A DNA stretch of 48,703 nt from Flavobacteriales bacterium. Lineage in GTDB: Bacteria; Bacteroidota; Bacteroidia; Flavobacteriales; BACL11. The position numbers and the translations under genes are program-made. Shown here piece after piece: positions 9,033 through 17,740 of this stretch. Below the pieces are notes generated by a model, which was not told the DNA's origin, made no database searches, and worked only from the letters and a program-made list of their open reading frames with translations. The DNA is taken from the NCBI GenBank assembly GCA_018652335.1, contig JABICI010000023.1, forward strand, positions 1 to 48,703, written 5' to 3'. Each line of letters begins with the position of its first letter. Within the stretch, counting starts at the first letter, position 1.

Positions 9033-9380
9033 ATGAACATTACAGATACCATTGCAAATGAATTAGTACCTTCTAGAGATTTTCCATCTTTTAAGGCAGG
9101 TGACAATATAACTGTCTACTACACTATTAAAGAAGGAGATAAACAAAGAACTCAGCTTTTTAAAGGTGATGTTTTACAAACTAAAGGCACAGGTGCAACA
9201 GAAACTTTTACTGTAAGAAAAATTTCTCATTCAGTAGGTGTTGAAAGAATATTCCCATTAAACTCTCCGTTAATAGAAAAAATTGAAGTAAATAAGAAAG
9301 GTAGAGTGAGAAGGGCTAAAATTTACTACTTAAGAGAATTAACTGGTAAAAAAGCTAGAATTAAAGAAGTTAAGTCATAA
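9033..9380 (+). CDS. rplS: 50S ribosomal protein L19 (ORF track opens at 9012; start at 9033 MNITD more likely)
   Basis: [29 protein letters not shown]...[52 protein letters not shown]. Confidence 0.96.
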   Translation: MNITDTIANELVPSRDFPSFKAGDNITVYYTIKEGDKQRTQLFKGDVLQTKGTGATETFTVRKISHSVGVERIFPLNSPLIEKIEVNKKGRVRRAKIYYLRELTGKKARIKEVKS

Positions 9381-9388
9381 ATAATAAA

Positions 9389-9409
9389 AATCCTGCAGTT
9401 TGCAGGATT
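9389..9409. terminator. Bidirectional intrinsic terminator between convergent rplS and OmpA-family gene
   Basis: AATCCTGCA-GTT-TGCAGGATT perfect 9-bp stem followed by T-rich sequence, preceded by an A-rich stretch. Confidence 0.85.
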
Positions 9410-9411
9410 TT

Positions 9412-11334
9412 TTATTTACTTAATACTCTAAATTCTGTTCTTCTATTCTTACTTCTTCCTTTTTCGGTCATATTATCTGCAATTGGTTTTTTCTCACCGT
9501 ATCCGTTAAATGAAACTCTTGAACGGTCAACACCTTTCGACAATAATATCTCTACTACGGCCTTTGCTCTATTTTTTGATAAAATCTCATTACTTAACAT
9601 ATCACCAACATTATCTGTATATCCATTAATTTCAATAATTAATTTTTTATTTAACTTAAGGAACTCAGAGAACTCTATTAAGACCTCTTTAGTAATATCA
9701 TTAATATGGTATGAATCAGTATCAAAATAAATATTTTCAACTTTAAAAGAACTACCTTCTTCAAGAGATTCTAAATTAAAACTAAATTTTTTTGGAGAGG
9801 TAAAAGTGGTATCTTTACTTGAAATAAATTTAGACTTAAAAGCTATACCCTCTTCTTTAATAGTAAGAATCACATCATCATCATCACCTATTGGTATTGC
9901 GACTACATATGAGCCAGAAGATAGGCTAACTATTGATTTATCTTTTGTATTAATATTTTTAATTTCTAATTCAACATTATCTAGATTAATATTATCTCCT
10001 AAAATATCTCCTTTTAAAAATAAGACTCTTTGTGGTTTTGCAGATTTATGCAAATCGAAAGAATAAATATTCCAACCTCCAGAATCTTCAATATTGTTTG
10101 AGGCGAAATAAGCCTTTTCCCCATCAGTACTTACAAAAAGTGAAATTTCATCAGATACTGTATTAATTGGATAACCAATATTTAATGGTTTATTCCAAAA
10201 CCCTAGACTATCTTTTCTTGAATAAAAGATATCAAAACCACCAATACTTGGAAAATTTGTAGATGAAAAAAATAAAGTTTTACCATCAGTATGAAGATAT
10301 GGAGATTTCTCAGATTGACTGCTGTTAATATTCGGACCTAAATTGACTGGTTTAGACCACTTTCCATTAACTTTATTGATTTCATACAAATCCATCTTTC
10401 CAAAACCACCTTTTCTGTCACTAGAAAAAAATATAGTATTTCCATCTGAAGAAACTGTCGGTTGAGACTCCCATGAATCTTTTTTTGATATATATTGCGG
10501 GAAACTTTGAATCTCAGAGTAAGTCGAGTCATTAAAAAGATATACATAATAAATATCACAATTATTATATCCTTTTTTATTTCTAATACACTTAGTAAAA
10601 TACAATATCTTATTATCTATAGTCAATGAAGCTCCTCCTTCATTATTTGATTGATTAAATGGAAAACCAAGTGGTTTTCCAATTTCGAAATTCTCACCAA
10701 CCCTCTTACTAATAATAAAATTTTCAACTATGCTAGTTGTAATTGAATTTAAGCTTTTTACCTTAGATCTTCTAGTAAAAAATGACAATTCTTGATCAGG
10801 TGAAATTATTGGTAAATATTCATCATTATCTGTAGACAAATGTTTAACAACTTCGGGCTCAAAATCTACAGGGTTATTAATAATTTCTGCTATCTCCTTA
10901 GCTTTATTATAAAGTCTAATTGCATCAGAATAATATGGATCAGATATTTCTAAATCAATAGCCTTTTGAAGATACAAATTAGCTTTAATAAAATTATTTC
11001 TATAAAAGTTTATTTGACCAAGAAAATAAAATGCATTTGGAAAATTATCAGGGCAAACCGTTATACAATCTAGTGCAAATTTCTCAGACTTAAAATAATT
11101 GGCATTAATCCATTCAATTTCTGATCTTAACTCTAAAAATATGGGCTTAACTTCAACTTTACTAAGAGCATCTATTGCATTATAATAAGAATTCTCAGAA
11201 ATTAGCTTATTAATCCTCTTAAGTTGCCTTTTTTCTGTTCTATTTTTAGGAGCACAAACTTGCGCAAAGAGTCCATTGGCAAACAATAAAAAGCAAAAAT
11301 ATATTAATATCCTCATTAAACAATTAACAATCAA
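9412..11334 (-). CDS. OmpA-family protein with TPR and PD40/WD40-like propeller (PorE-like architecture)
   Basis: TPR-like N-terminus, repeated DGNTIFFSSDRKGGFGKMDLY / DGKTLFFSSTNFPSIGGFDIFYS propeller motifs, C-terminal OmpA FKVENIYFDTDSYHI...IEINGYTDNVGDMLSNEILSKNRAKAVVEILLSKGVDRSRVSFNGYGEKKPIADN. Confidence 0.85.
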   Translation of the reverse strand: MIVNCLMRILIYFCFLLFANGLFAQVCAPKNRTEKRQLKRINKLISENSYYNAIDALSKVEVKPIFLELRSEIEWINANYFKSEKFALDCITVCPDNFPNAFYFLGQINFYRNNFIKANLYLQKAIDLEISDPYYSDAIRLYNKAKEIAEIINNPVDFEPEVVKHLSTDNDEYLPIISPDQELSFFTRRSKVKSLNSITTSIVENFIISKRVGENFEIGKPLGFPFNQSNNEGGASLTIDNKILYFTKCIRNKKGYNNCDIYYVYLFNDSTYSEIQSFPQYISKKDSWESQPTVSSDGNTIFFSSDRKGGFGKMDLYEINKVNGKWSKPVNLGPNINSSQSEKSPYLHTDGKTLFFSSTNFPSIGGFDIFYSRKDSLGFWNKPLNIGYPINTVSDEISLFVSTDGEKAYFASNNIEDSGGWNIYSFDLHKSAKPQRVLFLKGDILGDNINLDNVELEIKNINTKDKSIVSLSSGSYVVAIPIGDDDDVILTIKEEGIAFKSKFISSKDTTFTSPKKFSFNLESLEEGSSFKVENIYFDTDSYHINDITKEVLIEFSEFLKLNKKLIIEINGYTDNVGDMLSNEILSKNRAKAVVEILLSKGVDRSRVSFNGYGEKKPIADNMTEKGRSKNRRTEFRVLSK

Positions 11335-12598
11335 TTTCTGTTACCTCATTAAGCTTACCCTCTGAAGAAGCAACCACAGTCGCTACAGTAGCATCTCCAG
11401 TCACATTAACTACTGTTCTTAACATATCTAGTATTCGATCTACTCCAAAAATTAGCGCCAACCCCTCAGCTGGAACATTTATAGCACCTAAAACAATAAC
11501 AAGCATTACCATTCCAGCTCCTGGAACAGCAGCAGCTCCTATTGAGGCTAACGTAGCTGTTAAAACAATTGTTAGTTGCTGATTCAAATCTAGGTCAATA
11601 CCAAAAGCTTGGGCTATAAAAACAGCAGCTACTGCTTGATATAGAGAGGTTCCATCCATATTTATTGTTGCTCCTAGAGGTAAAACAAATGATGATATTT
11701 CCTCAGATACGCCTAAGTGCTCTTCACATCTTTCCATTGTTACTGGAAGTGTTGCTGCACTAGAGCTTGTAGAAAAAGCTAACATCTGTGCTGGTGACAA
11801 TGCCTTAAAAAAATTAAAATAATTAATTTTTGTAAAACTTTTAATTATTGATGGATAAATAACAAGAATCATTATGAGGAGTCCAATTATTACAGTAATA
11901 GAATATTTAGCAAGAGCAATAAACAATGAAGAACTTGCTCCAAAATCAACAACTAATGAAGCTAACAAAGCAAAAACACCATAAGGTGAAATTAGCATGA
12001 TTAAATCAACTATTTTTAATATAATATCATTTATTCCATTGAAAAACCCTTTTACAAATTTTGTATTTTCATCTGGAAGCATTACCATTGAGATACCAAA
12101 TAGAATTGCAAAAAAGATAACTTGCAACATATTACTATTATTAGCTGAAGCATTTATAATATTAGTTGGAACAATATCCACTACAAATTGCAAAGGACCT
12201 TCTCTACTAACTGTTTCAGCATCAATAATTTTTTCAGTAGTGTTTTTATTTGTTAAATCTATAGAACTTTTATCAAAATCAGATCCAGGCTTTATTATAT
12301 TAACTAATACTAATCCTATTGATACAGAAACAACTGTAGACATTAAATAGAAAGCTATTGTCTTTGCTCCAATTCTACTAAGCCTTGAAATATCAGACAA
12401 GGATGCAACACCTTTAACTAATGAGGCAAAAACAAGGGGTACTGCAATTAATTTTAATAAGTTAACGAAAATTACTCCCCAAGGTTTAATCCAATCATTT
12501 GTAAAGTCGGTCCATAATAGTTTTGATGCAATTAACCCATAAACAACACCAAGTAACATACCAATTATTATTTTCCAATGTAATGCAATTTTCTTCAT
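11324..12598 (-). CDS. Dicarboxylate/amino acid:cation symporter (DAACS/GltP-like)
   Basis: AFSTSSSAATLPVTMERCEEHLGVSEEISSFVLPLGATINMDGTSLYQAVAAVFIAQ and DRILDMLRTVVNVTGDATVATVVA. Confidence 0.95.
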   Translation of the reverse strand: MKKIALHWKIIIGMLLGVVYGLIASKLLWTDFTNDWIKPWGVIFVNLLKLIAVPLVFASLVKGVASLSDISRLSRIGAKTIAFYLMSTVVSVSIGLVLVNIIKPGSDFDKSSIDLTNKNTTEKIIDAETVSREGPLQFVVDIVPTNIINASANNSNMLQVIFFAILFGISMVMLPDENTKFVKGFFNGINDIILKIVDLIMLISPYGVFALLASLVVDFGASSSLFIALAKYSITVIIGLLIMILVIYPSIIKSFTKINYFNFFKALSPAQMLAFSTSSSAATLPVTMERCEEHLGVSEEISSFVLPLGATINMDGTSLYQAVAAVFIAQAFGIDLDLNQQLTIVLTATLASIGAAAVPGAGMVMLVIVLGAINVPAEGLALIFGVDRILDMLRTVVNVTGDATVATVVASSEGKLNEVTEIDC

Positions 12599-12624
12599 TT
12601 TTTTAATTAATGTTACAATTTAAG

Positions 12625-14040
12625 TTAATAAATAATTTTTCTTTTTTCTGCACTGCCATCATTAAAGATATATATATGTAATTGATTAGATGGTTTTAAA
12701 GTTTTTCTTCCAAACAAATCTGTTATTTTATAAATACTTTTAGAAGGTAGTTCACTATTATACATACTTGTTGATAGAAGTGTTATACAATCATTCATAT
12801 CAGAACATGTAACAAGAGGGTCATATTCTAAATACAAAATATCTCCACAACCATTTGGCAAATCACATAATCCATTATCAATATTAGCAGTAGAATCATA
12901 ATTACAAGCAATAGAATCTACACAACCAAAAATTGGAGTTTGAGGAGTATAGAAAAACCAATCAAATTTATGAGCTCTATAAAGATTATTTCCATTATTG
13001 TATTCTAGTTGAAAAACAATCTGATTATTGGAATCAACTTCAGTAATAATTGATCCTAGATTTAACATCTGTAAATTACCAAAATTAATTAAGGTATTAC
13101 CGTTAGGAAGTCTTTGTACACCTCCAATTGATGGAGTAAATAATGAGTCAGGGTGAATAAATTCCCAAACCTTGGTAGCTGTCATTAAAACAGTATCGAG
13201 TTCATATTCAACAGCTCTAGAAATATTTACTGTTCCAGTATATTGTGAGCTAAAATTTCCGTTATCAAACAAAAGATAGCGATTACTTCCTAAGCTCTTA
13301 ATAGAATGTTGATGAGTAAATGGATAATCATTAATAAAAGTAAATTCATTTTGAGAACCTCCAAATCTCCAGATAATATCACCAGTAACTCTATTAATTT
13401 TGGTTATCTCATCAAGGCCTCTACTTGATAACAATAAATTATCATCAAAATCAATATCAATTGCATTTGCATGTATAAAAGGCAAATTAGAAGATGTCCA
13501 TGGAGCAAGATAACTATTTTCAGTAACATGAAAATGATCCCAACTCTTCCATTCAAAAACTAAATTATGATAAGTATCCATTTCTTGTATAACTAATCCC
13601 TCAACAATAGCATTTGGATCTCCTCCAACAACAACTGTATCCATAGCATATACCTGCTCATCATAAGCAAAAAGGATATAGTTTCCATTTGAAAGGGCAA
13701 GGAAATCATGATTATCAGCAATATAACCATTTAGACCATAAATTGAATCGACTTCGTTATATAGTGAGTCCATAATAAACCATCCTTTTGATGATCTATC
13801 AAAATAAGAAAGTTTATTATTATAGTTAACTTTAAAATCCCACCCTTTCATTCCCATATTTTGAGAATAAATCTCTACATGGCTAGAATCAAGTATTTTT
13901 ACTGGCCTAGGACTTGATCCGCCTTTTTGAAAAAATAAATTACCACTGTACGCATTTGTATTGCTGTAAGTTATATTATAATCAATTTGAGAAAACAACA
14001 AGGATGGCACTAAAAATATTAAGTAAAAAAATAATTTCAT
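12625..14040 (-). CDS. Arylsulfotransferase-like (ASST/Arylsulfotran_2) secreted protein with GCxDxxACNY repeat and short T9SS-like tail
   Basis: Signal peptide; FIHANAIDIDFDDNLLLSSRGLDEITKINRVTGDIIWRFGG...HQHSIKSLGSNRYLLFDNGN; IFGCVDSIACNYDSTANIDNGLCDLPNGCGD; tail YKITDLFGRKTLKPSNQLHIYIFNDGSAEKRKIIY. Confidence 0.8.
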   Translation of the reverse strand: MKLFFYLIFLVPSLLFSQIDYNITYSNTNAYSGNLFFQKGGSSPRPVKILDSSHVEIYSQNMGMKGWDFKVNYNNKLSYFDRSSKGWFIMDSLYNEVDSIYGLNGYIADNHDFLALSNGNYILFAYDEQVYAMDTVVVGGDPNAIVEGLVIQEMDTYHNLVFEWKSWDHFHVTENSYLAPWTSSNLPFIHANAIDIDFDDNLLLSSRGLDEITKINRVTGDIIWRFGGSQNEFTFINDYPFTHQHSIKSLGSNRYLLFDNGNFSSQYTGTVNISRAVEYELDTVLMTATKVWEFIHPDSLFTPSIGGVQRLPNGNTLINFGNLQMLNLGSIITEVDSNNQIVFQLEYNNGNNLYRAHKFDWFFYTPQTPIFGCVDSIACNYDSTANIDNGLCDLPNGCGDILYLEYDPLVTCSDMNDCITLLSTSMYNSELPSKSIYKITDLFGRKTLKPSNQLHIYIFNDGSAEKRKIIY

Positions 14041-14042
14041 AT

Positions 14043-15116
14043 CTATATTCTATTAGAAAGACTTAAAAAATAGCTGTCTATAAGTGTTAAAGCTAGCATA
14101 CTCGCAACAATTGGCACTGCTCTAGGAACAACACATGAGTCATGCCTTCCCTTGCCACTTATTTGTGAACCTGCCCCTTTACTGTCAATAGAATTTTGTT
14201 TCTGCATAATTGTAGAAACTGGTTTAAATGATATTTCGCAATAGATATCGTTTCCATTACTTATACCGCCTTGGATTCCTCCAGAAAAATTAGTCTTTGT
14301 TTTTCCATTATTATTAATAAATATATCATTAACCTCACTTCCTTTACTTGATGGTATATCAGTATTTTCAAAGCCGTATTTAAAACCGTGAACAGCATTT
14401 ATACTTAGCAAAGATTTACCAATTTCTGCGTGTAATTTATTAAAAACAGGCTCACCCCATCCAATAGGTACACCAATAGCAATTGCAACTATAGAACCTC
14501 CAATTGTATCACCTAAGCTAGAAATTGTATTAATTTCTTCAATCATCTTTTTAGCAAGAACATTATCTGGACATCTGACTATATTACCGTAAATATTAGA
14601 TAAATCTAATTCTTTATAGCATTTATTTAATTTTACATTACCAACTGAACTAACATAAGCAAATATTTTAACTCCTAATCCATCAAGTAGTTGCTGAGCA
14701 ATAGATCCAGCAACCACACGACAAGCCGTTTCTCTTGCAGATGAACGACCACCTCCCCTATAATCTCTAAAACCATACTTCTTCTCATAGGTAAAGTCAG
14801 CATGGGATGGTCTAAATTTATCTTTAATATGCATATAATCATCAGAGTTATGATCTTCATTCTTTATAATGAAACCTATAGGCGTACCAGTAGTCTTGCC
14901 ATTAAAAATTCCAGAAAAGAACTCTACTTTATCACTTTCTCTTCTTTGAGATACAATAGAGCTAATACCAGGCTTACGATTATCTAAATTGCTTTGAATG
15001 CTATTAAAATCAACATTTAAACCGGCAGGACAACCATCAATAACTCCTCCAATAGCTTTACCATGAGATTCACCAAATGTTGTTAATTTAAATATTTTAC
15101 CGAATGTATTTCCCAC
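14043..15116 (-). CDS. aroC: Chorismate synthase (ORF track opens at 15221; likely GTG start at 15116)
   Basis: [99 protein letters not shown]. Confidence 0.95.
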   Translation of the reverse strand: MGNTFGKIFKLTTFGESHGKAIGGVIDGCPAGLNVDFNSIQSNLDNRKPGISSIVSQRRESDKVEFFSGIFNGKTTGTPIGFIIKNEDHNSDDYMHIKDKFRPSHADFTYEKKYGFRDYRGGGRSSARETACRVVAGSIAQQLLDGLGVKIFAYVSSVGNVKLNKCYKELDLSNIYGNIVRCPDNVLAKKMIEEINTISSLGDTIGGSIVAIAIGVPIGWGEPVFNKLHAEIGKSLLSINAVHGFKYGFENTDIPSSKGSEVNDIFINNNGKTKTNFSGGIQGGISNGNDIYCEISFKPVSTIMQKQNSIDSKGAGSQISGKGRHDSCVVPRAVPIVASMLALTLIDSYFLSLSNRI

Positions 15117-15119
15117 ACG

Positions 15120-15127
15120 CAAATATA
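15120..15127 (-). promoter_or_regulatory. -7 promoter motif TATATTTG adjacent to aroC start
   Basis: caaatata on plus, 3 nt upstream of the putative GTG start. Confidence 0.4.
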
Positions 15128-15152
15128 ACACATTTGATATAAGTGAATTTTG

Positions 15153-15160
15153 TACTTTTG
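15153..15160 (+). promoter_or_regulatory. -7 promoter motif TACTTTTG for hutI
   Basis: TACTTTTG 7 nt upstream of the ATG at 15168. Confidence 0.45.
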
Positions 15161-15167
15161 TAATAAT

Positions 15168-16412
15168 ATGAAAACTATAATTAAAAATATATCTGAACTT
15201 ATTCAAACTGAAACATCTCAAGTTAATTTTGTCTCAGCAATGGATATGCAAAATATAAATACAATTAAAGATGCATTTTTAGAAATAACTGATGGCTTAA
15301 TCTCAAGTTTTGGTAGTATGGATGAATGGGCAGGAATTGATGATTGGATAAATACAAATATTATTGATGCTGATGGTGGAATGGTATTTCCAACTTACTG
15401 TGATAGTCACACTCACTTAGTTTTTGCTAAAAGTAGGGAATCAGAATTTATTGATCGTATTAAAGGATTATCATATCAAGAAATTGCTGATAAAGGAGGT
15501 GGAATCTTAAACTCTGTAGAAAAACTAAGAAATACTAGTGAAGAGAAATTATTTATTGATGCAAAAATTAGATTAGATAATATAATAAAACTTGGAACAG
15601 GTGCTGTTGAAATAAAAAGTGGGTATGGCTTATCTATTGAATCTGAACTTAAAATTCTTCGAGTAATAAAAAGATTAAAAAAGTGTTCTGAAATGACAAT
15701 AAAGTCTACATTTCTTGCAGCACATGCTATTCCAAATGAGTTTAAAAATAATAAGGAGGGATATTTAGATTTGATTATCTCAGATATGCTCCCAAAAGTT
15801 GTAAATGAAAATCTTGCTGACTATATAGACATTTTTTGTGAAAAAGGTTACTTCACCAATGATGACACAAATAAACTCTTAACTGCAGCAAATAAATATG
15901 GATTACGTGCAAAGACTCATGTAAATCAATTTAATTCCTTAGGAGGTGTAGAAACATCAGTAAGACACAATGCTTTGTCAGTAGATCATTTAGAAATTAT
16001 GAAAGAAAATGATATAGAAGCATTATTCGAATCTAGTTGCATGCCAACAGTATTACCTTCATGTTCATTTTTTTTAGGAATTCCATATAGTCCAGCTAGA
16101 AAAATGATAGACAAAGGACTTCCAATAGCTCTAGCATCTGACTTTAATCCTGGTTCCTCCCCAAGTGGAAATATGAATTTTGTCTCATCCTTAGGATGTA
16201 TAAAGCTTAAAATGACATCAGAAGAGGTAATTAATGCTACCACTATTAATAGTGCATACGCAATGGGAGTTGAAAAAGAACTTGGAAGTATAGCTTTAGG
16301 AAAAAAAGCTAACTTTTTTATCACAAAACAAATACCTTCCTATTCATATCCTCATTACAGTTTTGGTGAAAATTTAATTGAGAGTGTTTACTTAAATGGA
16401 AAAAAACAATAA
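15168..16412 (+). CDS. hutI: Imidazolonepropionase (ORF track opens at 15150; MKTIIKN at 15168 more likely)
   Basis: [70 protein letters not shown]. Confidence 0.95.
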   Translation: MKTIIKNISELIQTETSQVNFVSAMDMQNINTIKDAFLEITDGLISSFGSMDEWAGIDDWINTNIIDADGGMVFPTYCDSHTHLVFAKSRESEFIDRIKGLSYQEIADKGGGILNSVEKLRNTSEEKLFIDAKIRLDNIIKLGTGAVEIKSGYGLSIESELKILRVIKRLKKCSEMTIKSTFLAAHAIPNEFKNNKEGYLDLIISDMLPKVVNENLADYIDIFCEKGYFTNDDTNKLLTAANKYGLRAKTHVNQFNSLGGVETSVRHNALSVDHLEIMKENDIEALFESSCMPTVLPSCSFFLGIPYSPARKMIDKGLPIALASDFNPGSSPSGNMNFVSSLGCIKLKMTSEEVINATTINSAYAMGVEKELGSIALGKKANFFITKQIPSYSYPHYSFGENLIESVYLNGKKQ

Positions 16413-16423
16413 TTAATTTTAAT

Positions 16424-16801
16424 TTATTTTTTAAGTCTCTTCATATAATAAAAATGTAGTAGCGCTCCATTTGAAACTACAACATTAGAGCTTATAAACT
16501 CCCAACCATCTTTAGATACTACATTAACAGCATGCGCTAATGATCTATACTTCATCTCGTTTAATGATTCATTCATATTAGCACCAACAAAATCAAAAGA
16601 TATCTTCGCTCTAGTTTGATTCATACTAGATGTGCCAACTGCATCAAGGTCATTAGAAGAATAACCTTTAATTATCATAAATTCATATTGAGCTGTTGTA
16701 TTTTTATTTGGAAAGACAGACCTATCACTTTTTGATCTCTTTTGAGAGAATGATTGAAAAGAAATCAATCCAACAGCTAATAACAATAATATTTTTTTCA
16801 T
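16424..16801 (-). CDS. Secreted hypothetical protein (weak DUF4177-like 'DGWEF' motif)
   Basis: Signal peptide MKKILLLLAVGLISFQSFSQ; VVSKDGWEFISSNVVVSNG; complete ORF. Confidence 0.65.
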   Translation of the reverse strand: MKKILLLLAVGLISFQSFSQKRSKSDRSVFPNKNTTAQYEFMIIKGYSSNDLDAVGTSSMNQTRAKISFDFVGANMNESLNEMKYRSLAHAVNVVSKDGWEFISSNVVVSNGALLHFYYMKRLKK

Positions 16802-16819
16802 TTAATAAGTTTTAATTCT

Positions 16820-17638
16820 TTATTGACCACCTAAAATAATTGGCAAGTCTCCATCTCCATTACCGATAACAATAACTTTAGAGTTTGGTGATTTCGATAT
16901 CTCTTGAGTAGCTTCAACACCCTTCCATTTTAATAATTGTGGTGTAATAGTTTGATTAACAATCTTTTGAAATTTTGCAATTCCATTAGCCTCAATTTCT
17001 TTTCTTTCAGCTTCCTTTCTAGCTTTATCAATCTTAAACTCATACTCTAATGATTCTTGCTCTTGCTTAAGCTTTTGCTCAATTGCAGTTCTTAAAGTTT
17101 GAGGCAAGGTAACATCTCTAATAAGTATAGCATCTAATAAAAGATATTTTGCTTCAATATTAATTTTTGTTGCAGCAAAAATCTCATCTTCAATAGCTTC
17201 TCTCTTAGTTGAGTACAATTCTTCAGGCAAATAATTCCCAATAACTTCTCTTGTTACAGATCTAATTTCAGGCTTTATAATTCTTTCTAAATAATCTTTT
17301 CCAATATTATCATGTAAATATCCTATTTGATTTGATACTGGTTGGTATCTAAATGACAAATCAATTTTAATAGACAATCCATTTTTTGAAAGAACCTCCA
17401 TCTTTTCAAATGTGTCTTTAAGTTTTACATCATAAATATGCATAGTATTCCATGGTGCAATTATATGAAACCCCTGGTCATATACAGTTTCAATATCTAA
17501 ACCTCCAGCAAATTTTTTAAATAAAACACCTTTTTCGCCTGGCTCAATTGTCACAAACATACTTGAACTAAACATTACAATAAATATTAATCCAACAACT
17601 CCAAGAATTAAAGGTTTAGGTAGACTTTGATTTTCCAT
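16820..17638 (-). CDS. Prohibitin-like SPFH/Band 7 protein
   Basis: TIEPGEKGVLFKKFAGGLDIETVYDQGFHIIAPWNTMHIYDVKLKDTFEKMEVLSKNGLSIKIDLSFRYQP; coiled KARKEAERKEIEANGIAKFQ. Confidence 0.93.
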   Translation of the reverse strand: MENQSLPKPLILGVVGLIFIVMFSSSMFVTIEPGEKGVLFKKFAGGLDIETVYDQGFHIIAPWNTMHIYDVKLKDTFEKMEVLSKNGLSIKIDLSFRYQPVSNQIGYLHDNIGKDYLERIIKPEIRSVTREVIGNYLPEELYSTKREAIEDEIFAATKINIEAKYLLLDAILIRDVTLPQTLRTAIEQKLKQEQESLEYEFKIDKARKEAERKEIEANGIAKFQKIVNQTITPQLLKWKGVEATQEISKSPNSKVIVIGNGDGDLPIILGGQ

Positions 17639-17712
17639 TATTTTTTTTTTAATTATATAAATTATTTTACACTTCTAATATTGTTTTACAAAGATGCAAA
17701 ATTATAATGAAA

Positions 17713-17736
17713 TTAAAATATTAAAATATTAAAATA
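17713..17736. repeat. Short tandem repeat (TTAAAATA)x3
   Basis: Direct reading of ttaaaatattaaaatattaaaata in an intergenic spacer. Confidence 0.8.
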
Positions 17737-17740
17737 TAAA

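Noticed and set aside
11997-12350. 117-aa plus-strand ORF antisense to the DAACS symporter
   Set aside because: Antisense of TM helices gives hydrophobic nonsense; no start context or homology.
15150-15221. Apparent 72-nt overlap of divergent aroC and hutI
   Set aside because: Artefact of longest-ORF start choice; conserved N-termini and promoter motifs place starts at 15116 (aroC) and 15168 (hutI), leaving a normal intergenic region.
15986-16324. 112-aa minus ORF antisense to hutI
   Set aside because: Shadow ORF of a conserved enzyme.
17713-17736. (TTAAAATA)x3 as a CRISPR-like or mobile element repeat
   Set aside because: Only three short AT-rich units with no spacers; ordinary low-complexity intergenic DNA.
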